Below, piece by piece: positions 17,646 through 26,359 of a stretch of DNA of 64,000 nt (positions are counted from its first letter, which is position 1; each line of letters opens with the position of its first letter). Position numbers and translations under genes: made by a program. Location of the stretch: assembly GCA_900544075.1 (NCBI GenBank), contig UQTJ01000013.1, forward strand, positions 27,119 to 91,118, in the 5' to 3' direction. The DNA comes from an uncultured Bacteroides sp. (lineage in GTDB: Bacteria > Bacteroidota > Bacteroidia > Bacteroidales > Bacteroidaceae). Below the pieces are notes generated by a model. That model searched no databases, had not been told where the DNA came from, and saw only the letters and a program-made list of their open reading frames with translations.

Positions 17646-18161
17646 TTATCCTCTAAATACTTTATCCAAACTTACACCTCTGTTCTGAGCAACCATTCTG
17701 GCATCTCTCATTTCACCCAAAGCCTTGATAGTTGCTTTAACAAGGTTGTGTGGGTTTGAAGAGCCTTTTGATTTTGCCAAGACGTCAGTAACACCTACAC
17801 TTTCCAATACCGCACGCATAGCACCACCTGCTACCACTCCAGTACCTGTTGATGCTGGTTTGATAAATACTTCAGCTCCGCCGAATTTTGCAGACTGTTC
17901 GTGAGGTACAGTTCCTTTAAGAATAGGAACACGTGTAAGGTTTTTCTTTGCTGATTCAACACCTTTAGCGATTGCTGCAGTTACTTCACCAGCCTTACCA
18001 AGTCCCCAACCGATGATACCATCTTCATTACCTACAACTACGATTGCAGAGAAGCTAAAAGTTCTACCACCTTTTGTAACTTTAGTAACACGGTTGATTG
18101 CAACCAATCTATCTTTTAATTCAATATCGTTAGTGATCTTAACTCTGTTATTAACTGCCAT
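17646..18161 (-). CDS. rpsE: 30S ribosomal protein S5
   Basis: A 171-residue S5 near the decoding centre. The N-terminal double-stranded-RNA-like domain reads LKDRLVAINRVTKVTKGGRT and GWGLGKAGEVTAAIAKG; the C-terminal domain carries IKPASTGTGVVAGGAMRAVL. It starts 6 bases after rplR. Confidence 0.98.
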   Translation of the reverse strand: MAVNNRVKITNDIELKDRLVAINRVTKVTKGGRTFSFSAIVVVGNEDGIIGWGLGKAGEVTAAIAKGVESAKKNLTRVPILKGTVPHEQSAKFGGAEVFIKPASTGTGVVAGGAMRAVLESVGVTDVLAKSKGSSNPHNLVKATIKALGEMRDARMVAQNRGVSLDKVFRG

Positions 18162-18167
18162 AATTCA

Positions 18168-18509
18168 TTAAAATTTAAGTCCACCGTTACGAGCAGCATC
18201 AGCTACTTCTTTTACTCTCCCATGATACAAGTAACCATTACGGTCGAATACGACAGTCGTAATACCAGCTTCCTGAGCTTTCTTTGCGATCAGTTCACCA
18301 ACTTTAGCAGCCTGTTCTTTCTTTGGACATGCTTCCATACCAAGAGAAGATGCAGCAGCTAATGTCTTTCCGCTCAAATCATCAATAACCTGAACATAGA
18401 TCTGCTTGTTACTTCTAAATACACTCATACGCGGACGTTCAGGAGTACCTGAAATTTTGTTGCGTACTCTATATTTGATTTTGATTCGTCTTTCTATTTT
18501 TGTTGTCAT
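18168..18509 (-). CDS. rplR: 50S ribosomal protein L18
   Basis: A 113-residue 5S-rRNA-binding protein of the central protuberance. RVRNKISGTPERPRMSVFRS, NKQIYVQVIDD and a C-terminal FDRNGYLYHGRVKEVADAAR are typical. The start codon at 18509 follows rplF by about 20 bases. Confidence 0.97.
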   Translation of the reverse strand: MTTKIERRIKIKYRVRNKISGTPERPRMSVFRSNKQIYVQVIDDLSGKTLAAASSLGMEACPKKEQAAKVGELIAKKAQEAGITTVVFDRNGYLYHGRVKEVADAARNGGLKF

Positions 18510-18530
18510 AATTATACGTATTTAAGTGAA

Positions 18531-19100
18531 TTATTTAGCACCAGCTGACTTACCAGACTTTCTACGAATTTCTTCGCCAACAAACTTAATACCTTTTCCT
18601 TTATAAGGTTCAGGCTTACGGAAAGAACGTATTTTTGAACAAACCTGACCAAGAAGTTGTTTGTCACAAGATTCCAAGATAATAAGAGGGTTCTTATTTC
18701 TTTCAGATTTTGTTTCAACTTTTACTTCAGGTGGTAACTGCAAAAATATATTGTGTGTATAACCTAATGCAAAATCAATGATGTTTCCATTATTAGAAGC
18801 ACGATAACCCACACCAACAAGTTCCAATTCTTTCTTATAACCCTGAGAAACTCCGACTACCATGTTGTTAATCAAGGCACGGTACAAACCGTGGAAAGCG
18901 TGACGCTGTTTTGGATTATCCAATAATGCGTTTTCATTCTCAGTCAATACAACGTGACCGTCAGCAATTTCAACATTTATAGAAGGATCTACAAACTGAT
19001 TCAATTCACCTTTAGGGCCTTTTACGTTTACCACATTATCCTTAAGAGTAACTGTTACTCCTGAAGGAATTGAAATAGGCAATTTACCAATTCTTGACAT
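18531..19100 (-). CDS. rplF: 50S ribosomal protein L6
   Basis: A 189-residue L6 at the GTPase-associated region. It contains two related beta domains, with MSRIGKLPISIPSGVTV at the start, ELVGVGYRA in the middle, and the C-terminal PEPYKGKGIKFVGEEIRRK binding 23S rRNA. It sits between rpsH (15-base gap) and rplR. Confidence 0.98.
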   Translation of the reverse strand: MSRIGKLPISIPSGVTVTLKDNVVNVKGPKGELNQFVDPSINVEIADGHVVLTENENALLDNPKQRHAFHGLYRALINNMVVGVSQGYKKELELVGVGYRASNNGNIIDFALGYTHNIFLQLPPEVKVETKSERNKNPLIILESCDKQLLGQVCSKIRSFRKPEPYKGKGIKFVGEEIRRKSGKSAGAK

Positions 19101-19115
19101 AGATAATCCTCCTAA

Positions 19116-19511
19116 TTAATATACATAACAAAGAACTTCACCACCGATTTTCAAATCTGCAGCTTCTTTGTTAGTCATTACACCTTTTGAAGTAGATATA
19201 ATAGCTATACCTAATCCATTAATAACTCTCGGCATGTCTTTGTAACCAGTGTATTTACGCATACCTGGAGTAGAAACTCTGATAAGTTTCTTGATAGCGT
19301 TAACTTTGTTAACATTATCATACTTCAAAGCCACTTTGATTGTACCCTGAGGACCATCTTCTACAAACTTGTAGTTCAAAATGTACCCCTTGTCAAACAA
19401 GATCTTAGTGATCTCTTTTTTCAAATTAGATGCAGGCACTTCAACTACTCTGTGCTTTGCACTAATCGCATTTCTCAATCTTGTGAGATAATCTGCTATT
19501 GGATCTGTCAT
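19116..19511 (-). CDS. rpsH: 30S ribosomal protein S8
   Basis: A 131-residue S8, a primary 16S binding protein. MTDPIADYLTRLRNAISAKH opens it; GLGIAIISTSKGVMTNKEA and GGEVLCYVY close it. In E. coli S8 represses the spc operon by binding mRNA. A 57-base gap separates it from rpsN. Confidence 0.98.
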   Translation of the reverse strand: MTDPIADYLTRLRNAISAKHRVVEVPASNLKKEITKILFDKGYILNYKFVEDGPQGTIKVALKYDNVNKVNAIKKLIRVSTPGMRKYTGYKDMPRVINGLGIAIISTSKGVMTNKEAADLKIGGEVLCYVY

Positions 19512-19568
19512 AAAATAAAATTGTTAAATTAATCAGGACTACCCTGACAATATTTAATAATAAAAAAA

Positions 19569-19868
19569 TTACCAGCTAGCTTTCTTTACACCCGGAATCA
19601 AACCGTTAGAAGCCATTTCACGGAACTGAATACGTGAAATTCCGAACTGACGCATATATCCTTTTGGACGTCCTGTAAGTTTGCAACGGTTGTGCAAACG
19701 AATAGGATTAGAGTTCTTAGGAAGATCCTGTAACTTCTGAGCAGCTTCAAAAGCTTCTACAGGGTCGCCAGTGTTAACGATTTTCTTGAGTGCAGCACGC
19801 TTCTCAGCATATTTTGCAACAAGTTTAGCTCTTTTTACTTCACGAGCTTTCATTGATTCTTTTGCCAT
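19569..19868 (-). CDS. rpsN: 30S ribosomal protein S14 (zinc-free form)
   Basis: A 99-residue S14 of the 30S head. LHNRCKLTGRPKGYMRQFGI and SRIQFREMASNGLIPGVKKA are diagnostic. It is the longer C-minus form, lacking the CxxC...CxxC zinc ribbon of short S14. It lies 6 bases after rplE. Confidence 0.97.
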   Translation of the reverse strand: MAKESMKAREVKRAKLVAKYAEKRAALKKIVNTGDPVEAFEAAQKLQDLPKNSNPIRLHNRCKLTGRPKGYMRQFGISRIQFREMASNGLIPGVKKASW

Positions 19869-19874
19869 AGCTTA

Positions 19875-20432
19875 TCAATCTTTTTTAGCGTTTTTAAACG
19901 GTAAACCGAATTCTTTCAAAAGAGCATATCCTTCTTCGTCAGTCTGAGCAGAAGTCACAAATGTGATATTCATACCCAAAATCTTAGTGATGCTATCGAT
20001 GTTGATTTCAGGGAAGATAATCTGTTCCTGAATACCCAAAGTATAATTACCTCTACCATCGAACTTGCTTTCAATACCTTTGAAGTCACGGATACGTGGC
20101 AAAGCAACACGTACAAGTTTTTCAAGGAATTCATACATTCTCTCACGACGCAAAGTTACCATAACACCAATAGGCATTTTCTTACGTAACTTGAAGTTTG
20201 CGATATCCTTACGAGATACAGTTGCTACAGCTTTCTGACCTGTTATTGCAGTCAATTCATTGATAGCAACGTCTATGATCTTCTTATCGGCTACAGCCAT
20301 TCCTAATCCTTGATTGATAACAATCTTTTTAAGAACAGGAATCTGCATTGTCGAAGAATACTGGAATTGATTCTTCAATGCTGGAGCTATACGCTCAGCA
20401 TATTCTTTCTTAAGGCTTGCAGTATTACTCAT
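19875..20432 (-). CDS. rplE: 50S ribosomal protein L5
   Basis: A 185-residue L5 binding 5S rRNA at the central protuberance. IPVLKKIVINQGLGMAV, FKLRKKMPIGVMVTLRRERM and FPEINIDSITKILGMNITFV are family marks. It is 3 bases downstream of rplX. Confidence 0.98.
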   Translation of the reverse strand: MSNTASLKKEYAERIAPALKNQFQYSSTMQIPVLKKIVINQGLGMAVADKKIIDVAINELTAITGQKAVATVSRKDIANFKLRKKMPIGVMVTLRRERMYEFLEKLVRVALPRIRDFKGIESKFDGRGNYTLGIQEQIIFPEINIDSITKILGMNITFVTSAQTDEEGYALLKEFGLPFKNAKKD

Positions 20433-20435
20433 TTA

Positions 20436-20756
20436 TTAGATCTCCTCTCCTGATTTTTTAGCATAACGAACAAATGTTCTACCGTCAGAACTTTCTCTTC
20501 TACCAATACGTGTTGGTTTACCTGTTTTAGGATCAACAGGGTTCAAATTAGAAATGTGAATAGGAGCTTCCTGTTTCACAATTCCTCCCTGAGGGTTCTT
20601 AGCGTTAGGCTTAGTACTTTTTGATACCATGTTGATACCTTCAACTAAAGCACGTCCTTCTTTAACAAGAACTTTCAACACACGTCCAGTTTTACCTTTA
20701 TCTTCACCAGAGTTAACGTAAACTGTATCGCCTTTTTTAATATGTAATTTACTCAT
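20436..20756 (-). CDS. rplX: 50S ribosomal protein L24
   Basis: A 106-residue L24, an early 50S assembly initiator. The KOW motif near the start (KKGDTVYVNSGEDKGKTGRV) is followed by VEGINMVSKSTKP and a C-terminal PTRIGRRESSDGRTFVRYAK. It lies between rplN and rplE. Confidence 0.98.
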   Translation of the reverse strand: MSKLHIKKGDTVYVNSGEDKGKTGRVLKVLVKEGRALVEGINMVSKSTKPNAKNPQGGIVKQEAPIHISNLNPVDPKTGKPTRIGRRESSDGRTFVRYAKKSGEEI

Positions 20757-20775
20757 TACTTAAATCTTTACAAAA

Positions 20776-21141
20776 TTAAAGTACTTCAGGTGCCAAAGAA
20801 ACAACTTTCATGTTTGCATTACGCAATTCTCTCGCAACCGGACCAAAGATACGACTTCCTCTAATTTCACCAGCGTTATTAAGCAATACGCAAGCATTAT
20901 CATCAAAACGAATGTAAGAACCGTCAGCACGACGAATTTCTTTCTTAGTACGTACGATCAGGGCTTTTGATACGGCACCTTTTTTAACATCACTTGAAGG
21001 GATTACACTCTTTATTGAAACTACAATAACATCCCCAACAGAGGCATAACGTCTTTTTGTACCTCCCAAAACACGGATACAAAGAGCTTCTTTTGCACCA
21101 CTGTTGTCACACACTGTAAGTCTTGATTCTGTCTGTATCAT
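20776..21141 (-). CDS. rplN: 50S ribosomal protein L14
   Basis: A 121-residue L14 at the subunit interface. MIQTESRLTVCDNSGAKEAL, SIKSVIPSSDVKKGAVSKAL and GSRIFGPVARELR are typical. It is the first gene of the spc-type block and follows rpsQ by 2 bases. Confidence 0.98.
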   Translation of the reverse strand: MIQTESRLTVCDNSGAKEALCIRVLGGTKRRYASVGDVIVVSIKSVIPSSDVKKGAVSKALIVRTKKEIRRADGSYIRFDDNACVLLNNAGEIRGSRIFGPVARELRNANMKVVSLAPEVL

Positions 21142-21143
21142 GA

Positions 21144-21401
21144 TTACTTAGCTCTTTCAATAATTTCAACTAATCTCCATCTCTTAGTTTTGCTCAATGG
21201 ACGAGTTTCCATGATACGAACTGTATCACCAAGAAGACATTCATTCTTCTCATCATGAGCATGGTATTTCTTCGTTTTGCTAACGAACTTACCATAAATA
21301 GGGTGTTTCTCCTTAAACTTAGCAGCAACAGTAATGGTCTTATCCATCTTGTTGCTTACTACAACACCAGTTCTTTCTTTTCTTAAATTTCTAACTTCCA
21401 T
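21144..21401 (-). CDS. rpsQ: 30S ribosomal protein S17
   Basis: An 85-residue OB-fold protein binding 16S rRNA. RKERTGVVVSNKMDKTITV, YHAHDEKNECLLGDTVRIME and TRPLSKTKRWRLVEII are diagnostic. The reading frame also has an ATG three codons upstream (21410, 2 bases after the rpmC stop); the internal Met at 21401 gives the length and N-terminus (MEVRNLRKERTG) usual in Bacteroidales and is preferred. Confidence 0.95.
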   Translation of the reverse strand: MEVRNLRKERTGVVVSNKMDKTITVAAKFKEKHPIYGKFVSKTKKYHAHDEKNECLLGDTVRIMETRPLSKTKRWRLVEIIERAK

Positions 21402-21412
21402 GTGGACCATTA

Positions 21413-21607
21413 TTATTTGTTAAGTTCTCTCTGACGCAACTCTGTCTTCATTCTTGCGATAGTTCTGCGCAATTGTTTAATCTGAGCAGGATTTGCCACT
21501 GGAGAGATTGAATGATTCAAAACCATTTGTTTGTAATTAGCTTCTTCAGTCTGAATTCTTTCAGCTAATTCGCTAGTAGCTATTTCTCTTATTTCTGCAA
21601 TCTTCAT
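21413..21607 (-). CDS. rpmC: 50S ribosomal protein L29
   Basis: A 64-residue two-helix protein near the exit tunnel. It begins MKIAEIREIATSELAERIQT and ends QIKQLRRTIARMKTELRQRE. It lies between rplP (7-base gap) and rpsQ. Confidence 0.96.
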   Translation of the reverse strand: MKIAEIREIATSELAERIQTEEANYKQMVLNHSISPVANPAQIKQLRRTIARMKTELRQRELNK

Positions 21608-21614
21608 ATCTCAA

Positions 21615-22046
21615 TTAAGCATTTTGACTTGCGTCGTAATCACGTCTAACAATAAACTTAGTTGTAACTGGAAGTTTCTGAGCTGCAAGGCGCAGAGCTT
21701 CTTTAGCTATATCAAAAGGAACTCCTTCAACTTCAATCAGGATACGTCCTGGAGTTACAGGAGCAACAAATCCTTCTGGTGAACCTTTACCCTTACCCAT
21801 ACGCACGTCAGCAGGTTTACGAGTAATTGGTTTATCAGGGAAAATACGAATCCATATCTGACCCTGACGCTGCATATATCTTGTTACAGCAATACGAGCT
21901 GCTTCAATCTGACGTCCAGTGATCCATTTAGTCTGCAATGACTTGATACCAAAAGTACCGAAAGCCAGCAGATGTCCTCTCTGGGCATTACCTTTAGCGC
22001 TACCTTTCTGCTGTCTTCTGAATTTTGTCTTTTTCGGTTGTAACAT
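21615..22046 (-). CDS. rplP: 50S ribosomal protein L16
   Basis: A 143-residue L16 in the A-site region of the 50S. MLQPKKTKFRRQQKGSAKGN, WIRIFPDKPITRKPADVRMG and KGKGSPEGFVAPVTPGRIL are diagnostic, including the conserved Arg loop near the peptidyl-transferase centre. It follows rpsC. Confidence 0.98.
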   Translation of the reverse strand: MLQPKKTKFRRQQKGSAKGNAQRGHLLAFGTFGIKSLQTKWITGRQIEAARIAVTRYMQRQGQIWIRIFPDKPITRKPADVRMGKGKGSPEGFVAPVTPGRILIEVEGVPFDIAKEALRLAAQKLPVTTKFIVRRDYDASQNA

Positions 22047-22067
22047 AATTCCTAAAATTCAAATTCG

Positions 22068-22799
22068 TTAGCGATTGTTGTTTCTTTTCTTACGGAAATT
22101 CTTTCCACCATTGTTTGAACCGTTGTTACGGCCAGTTTCCTTTGTCTGAGTGAAGTTAGGAGCCAACTCACGTTTTCCATAAACTTCGCCACGGCAAATC
22201 CATACTTTGATACCCAGCAAACCAACTTTAGTCAAAGCTTCAGCATGACAATAGTCGATATCTGCACGGAAAGTATGAAGTGGAGTACGTCCTTCTTTAT
22301 ACATTTCAGAACGTGCCATTTCAGCACCGTTCAAACGTCCAGAGATAAGAACTTTGATACCTTCTGCACCCATACGCATTGTGTTGGCAATAGCTGTTTT
22401 GATGGCGCGTCTGTAAGCGATCTTACCTTCTACCTGGCGTGCTATATTGTTTGCAACAATCACAGCGTCTAACTCAGGTCTTTTAACTTCAAAGATATTG
22501 ATCTGAATATCCTTATCAGTGATCTTCTTCAACTCTTCCTTCAACTTGTCAACTTCCTGACCACCTTTACCTATGATAATACCTGGACGAGCAGTGCATA
22601 CAGTGATTGTCACCAATTTCAGAGTACGTTCAATTACAATTCTTGAAACGCTAGCTTTAGCTAGTCTGGCATTCAAGTACTTACGGATTTTGCTATCTTC
22701 GAGCAAAGCGTCACCATAATTTTTGCCACCGTACCAATTTGAATCCCATCCTCTGATAATTCCTAAACGGTTGCTTATCGGATTAACTTTCTGTCCCAT
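22068..22799 (-). CDS. rpsC: 30S ribosomal protein S3
   Basis: A 243-residue S3 of the 30S head, part of the mRNA entry helicase. The KH domain carries the GIIIGKGGQEVDKLKEEL motif; the C-terminal domain carries GVKVWICRGE-like GIKVWICRGEVYGKRE. An extra Asn/Gly/Lys/Arg-rich tail (last about 25 residues) is not present in E. coli S3. Confidence 0.98.
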   Translation of the reverse strand: MGQKVNPISNRLGIIRGWDSNWYGGKNYGDALLEDSKIRKYLNARLAKASVSRIVIERTLKLVTITVCTARPGIIIGKGGQEVDKLKEELKKITDKDIQINIFEVKRPELDAVIVANNIARQVEGKIAYRRAIKTAIANTMRMGAEGIKVLISGRLNGAEMARSEMYKEGRTPLHTFRADIDYCHAEALTKVGLLGIKVWICRGEVYGKRELAPNFTQTKETGRNNGSNNGGKNFRKKRNNNR

Positions 22800-22805
22800 C
22801 TACTC

Positions 22806-23216
22806 TTAATTTTGATTATCATTAGTATTCTTAGAATCAACGAACAAAGTTACGTGATTTGAGCGTTTTCGAATTCTGTAACCTCTACCCTGTGGAGCTG
22901 GTCTCATTCTCTTAAGAGTTGCACCACCATCAACATAAATCTTAGTTACAAACAATTCGCCGCTTTCAGCTTTACGTTCGTTTTTCTGTTCCCAGTTAGC
23001 AATAGCAGAGCGTAATAATTTTTCCACTCTTGCAGAAGCTTCTTTAGAAGAAAACTTCAGTACACCAAGTGCTCTGTTAACCTCCATTCCGCGAATCATG
23101 TCAGCCACAAGACGCATTTTACGAGGAGAAGTAGGCACATTCTGCAACTTGGCAAAATACATGGTCTTAAGGGCTTCTTTTCTTTTTTCAGCCGATATTT
23201 TTTTTCTTGCTCCCAT
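22806..23216 (-). CDS. rplV: 50S ribosomal protein L22
   Basis: A 136-residue L22 lining the exit tunnel. NVPTSPRKMRLVADMIRGME and the beta-hairpin region GATLKRMRPAPQGRGYRIRK are diagnostic. It lies between rpsS (37-base gap) and rpsC. Confidence 0.98.
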   Translation of the reverse strand: MGARKKISAEKRKEALKTMYFAKLQNVPTSPRKMRLVADMIRGMEVNRALGVLKFSSKEASARVEKLLRSAIANWEQKNERKAESGELFVTKIYVDGGATLKRMRPAPQGRGYRIRKRSNHVTLFVDSKNTNDNQN

Positions 23217-23253
23217 TATTATTTACTTTATTATTTTTCAAATAAGTTTCCCG

Positions 23254-23523
23254 TTATTTTTTCTTATTACCGGCATGGCCACGGAATGTACGAGTTGGTG
23301 AGAATTCACCAAGCTTGTGTCCAACCATGTTTTCAGTAACATACACAGGAATAAATTTGTTACCGTTGTGAACTGCAATAGTATGCCCTACGAAATCTGG
23401 GGAAATCATTGAAGCTCTAGCCCAAGTCTTAACAACTGATTTCTTGCCGCTTTCATTCATAGCAAGCACCTTCTTTTCCAGTTTTACATTAATATATGGA
23501 CCTTTTTTTAATGAACGACTCAT
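23254..23523 (-). CDS. rpsS: 30S ribosomal protein S19
   Basis: An 89-residue S19 that pairs with S13 in the 30S head. MSRSLKKGPYINVKLEKKVL, RASMISPDFVGHTIAVHNG and LGEFSPTRTFRGHAG are typical. It follows rplB by about 22 bases. Confidence 0.98.
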   Translation of the reverse strand: MSRSLKKGPYINVKLEKKVLAMNESGKKSVVKTWARASMISPDFVGHTIAVHNGNKFIPVYVTENMVGHKLGEFSPTRTFRGHAGNKKK

Positions 23524-23545
23524 AATTTACTCAATTAATCAGTTA

Positions 23546-24367
23546 TTACTTTCTTCTCTCAATTATATACTTAGAAGACTGTTTCTTAGGTGCTCTTGTC
23601 TTCAAGCCCTTAGCATACAAGCCTGTACGTGATCTTGGATGACCTCCAGACTGACGTCCTTCACCACCACCCATTGGGTGATCAACAGGGTTCATAACAA
23701 CACCACGGTTGTGTGGACGACGTCCTAACCAGCGTGAGCGTCCAGCCTTACCAGACGATTCAAGTGCATGGTCTGAGTTACCAACACTACCGATAGTAGC
23801 TTTACAAGCACTCAAGATTTGTCTTACTTCACCTGAAGGCAATTTGATTACACAGTATTTACCTTCGCGAGAAGTCAACTGAGCAAAGTTACCAGCCGAT
23901 CTTACTAAAGCTGCACCCTGACCTGGGCGTAATTCTATATTGTGAATTACTGTACCTACAGGGATGTTTTCAAGCGGAAGTGCGTTACCAATCTCAGGCG
24001 CCGCAGTCGCTCCAGACATCAAAGTGCTGCCAACTTGCAATCCATTAGGAGCAATGATATATCTTTTTTCTCCATCAGCATAGAACAACAAAGCGATACG
24101 AGCCGAACGGTTTGGATCATACTCTATTGTCTTAACTACTGCTGGAACACCGTCTTTATTTCTCTTGAAATCGATAAAGCGGAATTTTCTCTTATGACCA
24201 CCGCCGATATAGCGCATTGTCATTTTACCTACGTGGTTACGACCACCAGTAGAACGCTTTCCACATACAAGAGATTTTTCTGGTACCGATGCAGTAATTT
24301 CTTCAAAAGTACCAATAATTTTGTGTCTCTGCCCCGGTGTTGTGGGCTTAAATTTACGTACTGCCAT
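23546..24367 (-). CDS. rplB: 50S ribosomal protein L2
   Basis: A 273-residue L2, essential for subunit joining and peptidyl transfer. MAVRKFKPTTPGQRHKI, GRNHVGKMTMRYIGGGHKR and the conserved C-terminal VMNPVDHPMGGGEGRQSGGH (with the key His) are visible. It lies between rplW (8-base gap) and rpsS. Confidence 0.98.
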   Translation of the reverse strand: MAVRKFKPTTPGQRHKIIGTFEEITASVPEKSLVCGKRSTGGRNHVGKMTMRYIGGGHKRKFRFIDFKRNKDGVPAVVKTIEYDPNRSARIALLFYADGEKRYIIAPNGLQVGSTLMSGATAAPEIGNALPLENIPVGTVIHNIELRPGQGAALVRSAGNFAQLTSREGKYCVIKLPSGEVRQILSACKATIGSVGNSDHALESSGKAGRSRWLGRRPHNRGVVMNPVDHPMGGGEGRQSGGHPRSRTGLYAKGLKTRAPKKQSSKYIIERRK

Positions 24368-24375
24368 CTTATTTA

Positions 24376-24666
24376 TTAAATATTGCTATAAAAATCAATA
24401 GTATCACCTTCCTTCAATGTCACTATAGCTTTTTTGTAAGCATTAGTACGACCCTTGATAAGGCCTGATTTAGTATAACGGCTCTTATTCTTTCCTGCAT
24501 AGCGAATAGTATTTACAGCTAATACAGTTACGTTATACAAAGCTTCGACTTCACTCTTAATCTCTAATTTGTTAGCATCAGGACGCACAATAAAACCGAA
24601 ACGGTTGTACTTTTCAGTTATTGCTGTCATTTTTTCTGTAACTAACGGTTTAATAATAATTCCCAT
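24376..24666 (-). CDS. rplW: 50S ribosomal protein L23
   Basis: A 96-residue L23 at the exit tunnel, the docking site for SRP and trigger factor. IIKPLVTEKMTAITEKYNRF, NKLEIKSEVEALYNVTV and NTIRYAGKNKSRYTKSG are diagnostic. It lies between rplD and rplB. Confidence 0.97.
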   Translation of the reverse strand: MGIIIKPLVTEKMTAITEKYNRFGFIVRPDANKLEIKSEVEALYNVTVLAVNTIRYAGKNKSRYTKSGLIKGRTNAYKKAIVTLKEGDTIDFYSNI

Positions 24667-24685
24667 TTTACTAAGCCTCCTTTAA

Positions 24686-25315
24686 TTATTTAACTAAGGT
24701 TTCCTCGATAGCTTTCAATGCGTTCTCAGTAACAACAAGAGTTTCTGCATTCAATACTGAGTAAGTATTTAACGCAGAAGCAATTGCGAGGTTTGCACGC
24801 TCTATATTACGAGCGGACAAATATACGTTTTTATTTGCTTCCGGCAAAACCATAAGCAGCTTTTTGCCAGCTACTTTCAGATTATTCACAACATTTATAA
24901 ATTCTTTAGTCTTTGGAGCTTCGAAAGCGAAGTCTTCAACTACTATGATGTTGTTAGTCTGAGCCTTATAAGCCAAAGCTGACTTACGAGCAAGTGCCTT
25001 AACCTTCTTGTTCAATTTGAACCAGTAATCACGTGGTTTAGGACCGAATACACGTGCTCCACCTACCAAAAGAGGAGAGTTGATATCACCACGACGTGCA
25101 CCGCCACCACCTTTCTGACGACCCAATTTGCGAGTAGAACCGCTTATTTCACTTCTTTCTTTTGATTTGTGAGTTCCCTGGCGCTGGTTAGCCATGTACT
25201 GCTTAACATCAAGATAGATAGCGTGATCGTTTGGTGTAATACCGAAAATAGCATCGTTAAGAGCTACTTTTCTACCAGTATCTTCACCTTTAATATTTAA
25301 TACGTTAACTTCCAT
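24686..25315 (-). CDS. rplD: 50S ribosomal protein L4
   Basis: A 209-residue L4 of the exit tunnel. The tunnel loop shows STRKLGRQKGGGGARRGDIN, and VFGPKPRDYWFKLNKKVKAL is typical. Its start codon overlaps the rplC stop by one base (TAATG), so the two are translationally coupled. In E. coli L4 represses the S10 operon through a leader hairpin; the hairpin at 26300-26343 is a candidate here. Confidence 0.98.
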   Translation of the reverse strand: MEVNVLNIKGEDTGRKVALNDAIFGITPNDHAIYLDVKQYMANQRQGTHKSKERSEISGSTRKLGRQKGGGGARRGDINSPLLVGGARVFGPKPRDYWFKLNKKVKALARKSALAYKAQTNNIIVVEDFAFEAPKTKEFINVVNNLKVAGKKLLMVLPEANKNVYLSARNIERANLAIASALNTYSVLNAETLVVTENALKAIEETLVK

Positions 25316-25932
25316 TATTTCTCAATTATTACGATTGAACCTTTGTAACCTGGAACAGAACCCTTGATAAGAAGAAGGTTGTGTTCTGGGATAACTTTTA
25401 ATACCTGTAAGTTGTGAGTAGTCACTCTGTCACCACCCATGTGTCCACCCATGCGCATTCCTTTGAATACCTTTGCAGGGTAAGAACAAGCACCGATAGA
25501 ACCCGGTTTACGAGCACGGTTGTGCTGACCGTGAGTAGTCTGTCCAACACCACCGAAACCATGACGTTTTACTACACCCTGGAAACCTTTACCTTTAGAA
25601 GTACCAATTACATCAACATAAGCTGAGTCATTGAACAACTCTACAGTGATAGTGTCACCTAAATTCAATTCTTCTGAGAAATCTTTGAACTCGGCCAAGT
25701 GTCTCTTTGGAGTTACTCCAGCTTTCTTAAAGTGACCCATCAACGGTTTAGTAGTGTGCTTTTCCTTCTTGTCCTGGAAACCTACCTGAACAGCTGCATA
25801 GCCATCTTTTTCTACACTCTTAATCTGAGTAACTACACAAGGACCAGCTTCGATAACAGTGCATGGTACATTCTTACCATCAGCACTGAAAACGGATGTC
25901 ATTCCGATTTTCTTTCCTAATAATCCTGGCAT
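25315..25932 (-). CDS. rplC: 50S ribosomal protein L3
   Basis: A 205-residue L3 nucleating 50S assembly. MPGLLGKKIGMTSVFSADGK, GTSKGKGFQGVVKRHGFGG and a Gly-rich HMGGDRVTTHNLQVLKV are diagnostic. It lies between rpsJ (20-base gap) and rplD. Confidence 0.98.
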   Translation of the reverse strand: MPGLLGKKIGMTSVFSADGKNVPCTVIEAGPCVVTQIKSVEKDGYAAVQVGFQDKKEKHTTKPLMGHFKKAGVTPKRHLAEFKDFSEELNLGDTITVELFNDSAYVDVIGTSKGKGFQGVVKRHGFGGVGQTTHGQHNRARKPGSIGACSYPAKVFKGMRMGGHMGGDRVTTHNLQVLKVIPEHNLLLIKGSVPGYKGSIVIIEK

Positions 25933-25952
25933 TTCAGTTAAATTTTAATTGA

Positions 25953-26258
25953 TTAAACTTTAATTTCTACTTCTACTCCACTTGGTAATTCCAATTTCAT
26001 CAAAGCGTCAACAGTTTTTGCAGTTGAGCTATAGATGTCGATAAGTCTCTTATAAGAAGACAATTCGAACTGTTCACGTGACTTCTTGTTAACGAAAGTC
26101 GAACGGTTTACAGTAAAGATTCTTTTGTGTGTTGGCAATGGAATTGGACCGCTAACGATAGCACCTGTAGCCTTCACAGTTCTTACAATTTTTTCAGCAG
26201 ACTTGTCTACCAAGTTGTGATCGTAAGATTTCAGTTTAATTCTGATTTTCTGACTCAT
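25953..26258 (-). CDS. rpsJ: 30S ribosomal protein S10
   Basis: A 101-residue S10 of the 30S head, also the transcription antitermination partner NusE. MSQKIRIKLKSYDHNLVDKS, GPIPLPTHKRIFTVNRS and FVNKKSREQFEL are typical. It is first of the S10 block; a stable hairpin stands in the 101-base gap to fusA. No tuf gene intervenes. Confidence 0.98.
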   Translation of the reverse strand: MSQKIRIKLKSYDHNLVDKSAEKIVRTVKATGAIVSGPIPLPTHKRIFTVNRSTFVNKKSREQFELSSYKRLIDIYSSTAKTVDALMKLELPSGVEVEIKV

Positions 26259-26299
26259 TGTTAAGTTTTAAATTATTAATTAGTTATTTATGATAAGAT

Positions 26300-26343
26300 G
26301 AAGCATGAGGGCTAAGAGTCATTCGCTAGCCCTCATAGGCTTC
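26300..26343 (-). promoter_or_regulatory. leader hairpin between fusA and rpsJ
   Basis: ATGAGGGCTA (26305-26314) and TAGCCCTCAT (26327-26336) are perfectly complementary around a 12-base loop, and GAAGC/GCTTC extends the stem across a 2-base bulge. On the minus strand no T run follows, so it is not a simple terminator. Its place just upstream of rpsJ suggests an S10-operon leader or a processing site. Confidence 0.6.
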
Positions 26344-26359
26344 AAGATATTTTTATTGA

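Noticed and set aside
26259..26359. tuf gene or tRNA between fusA and rpsJ
   Set aside because: The gap is only 101 bases and holds a hairpin without tRNA-like arms.
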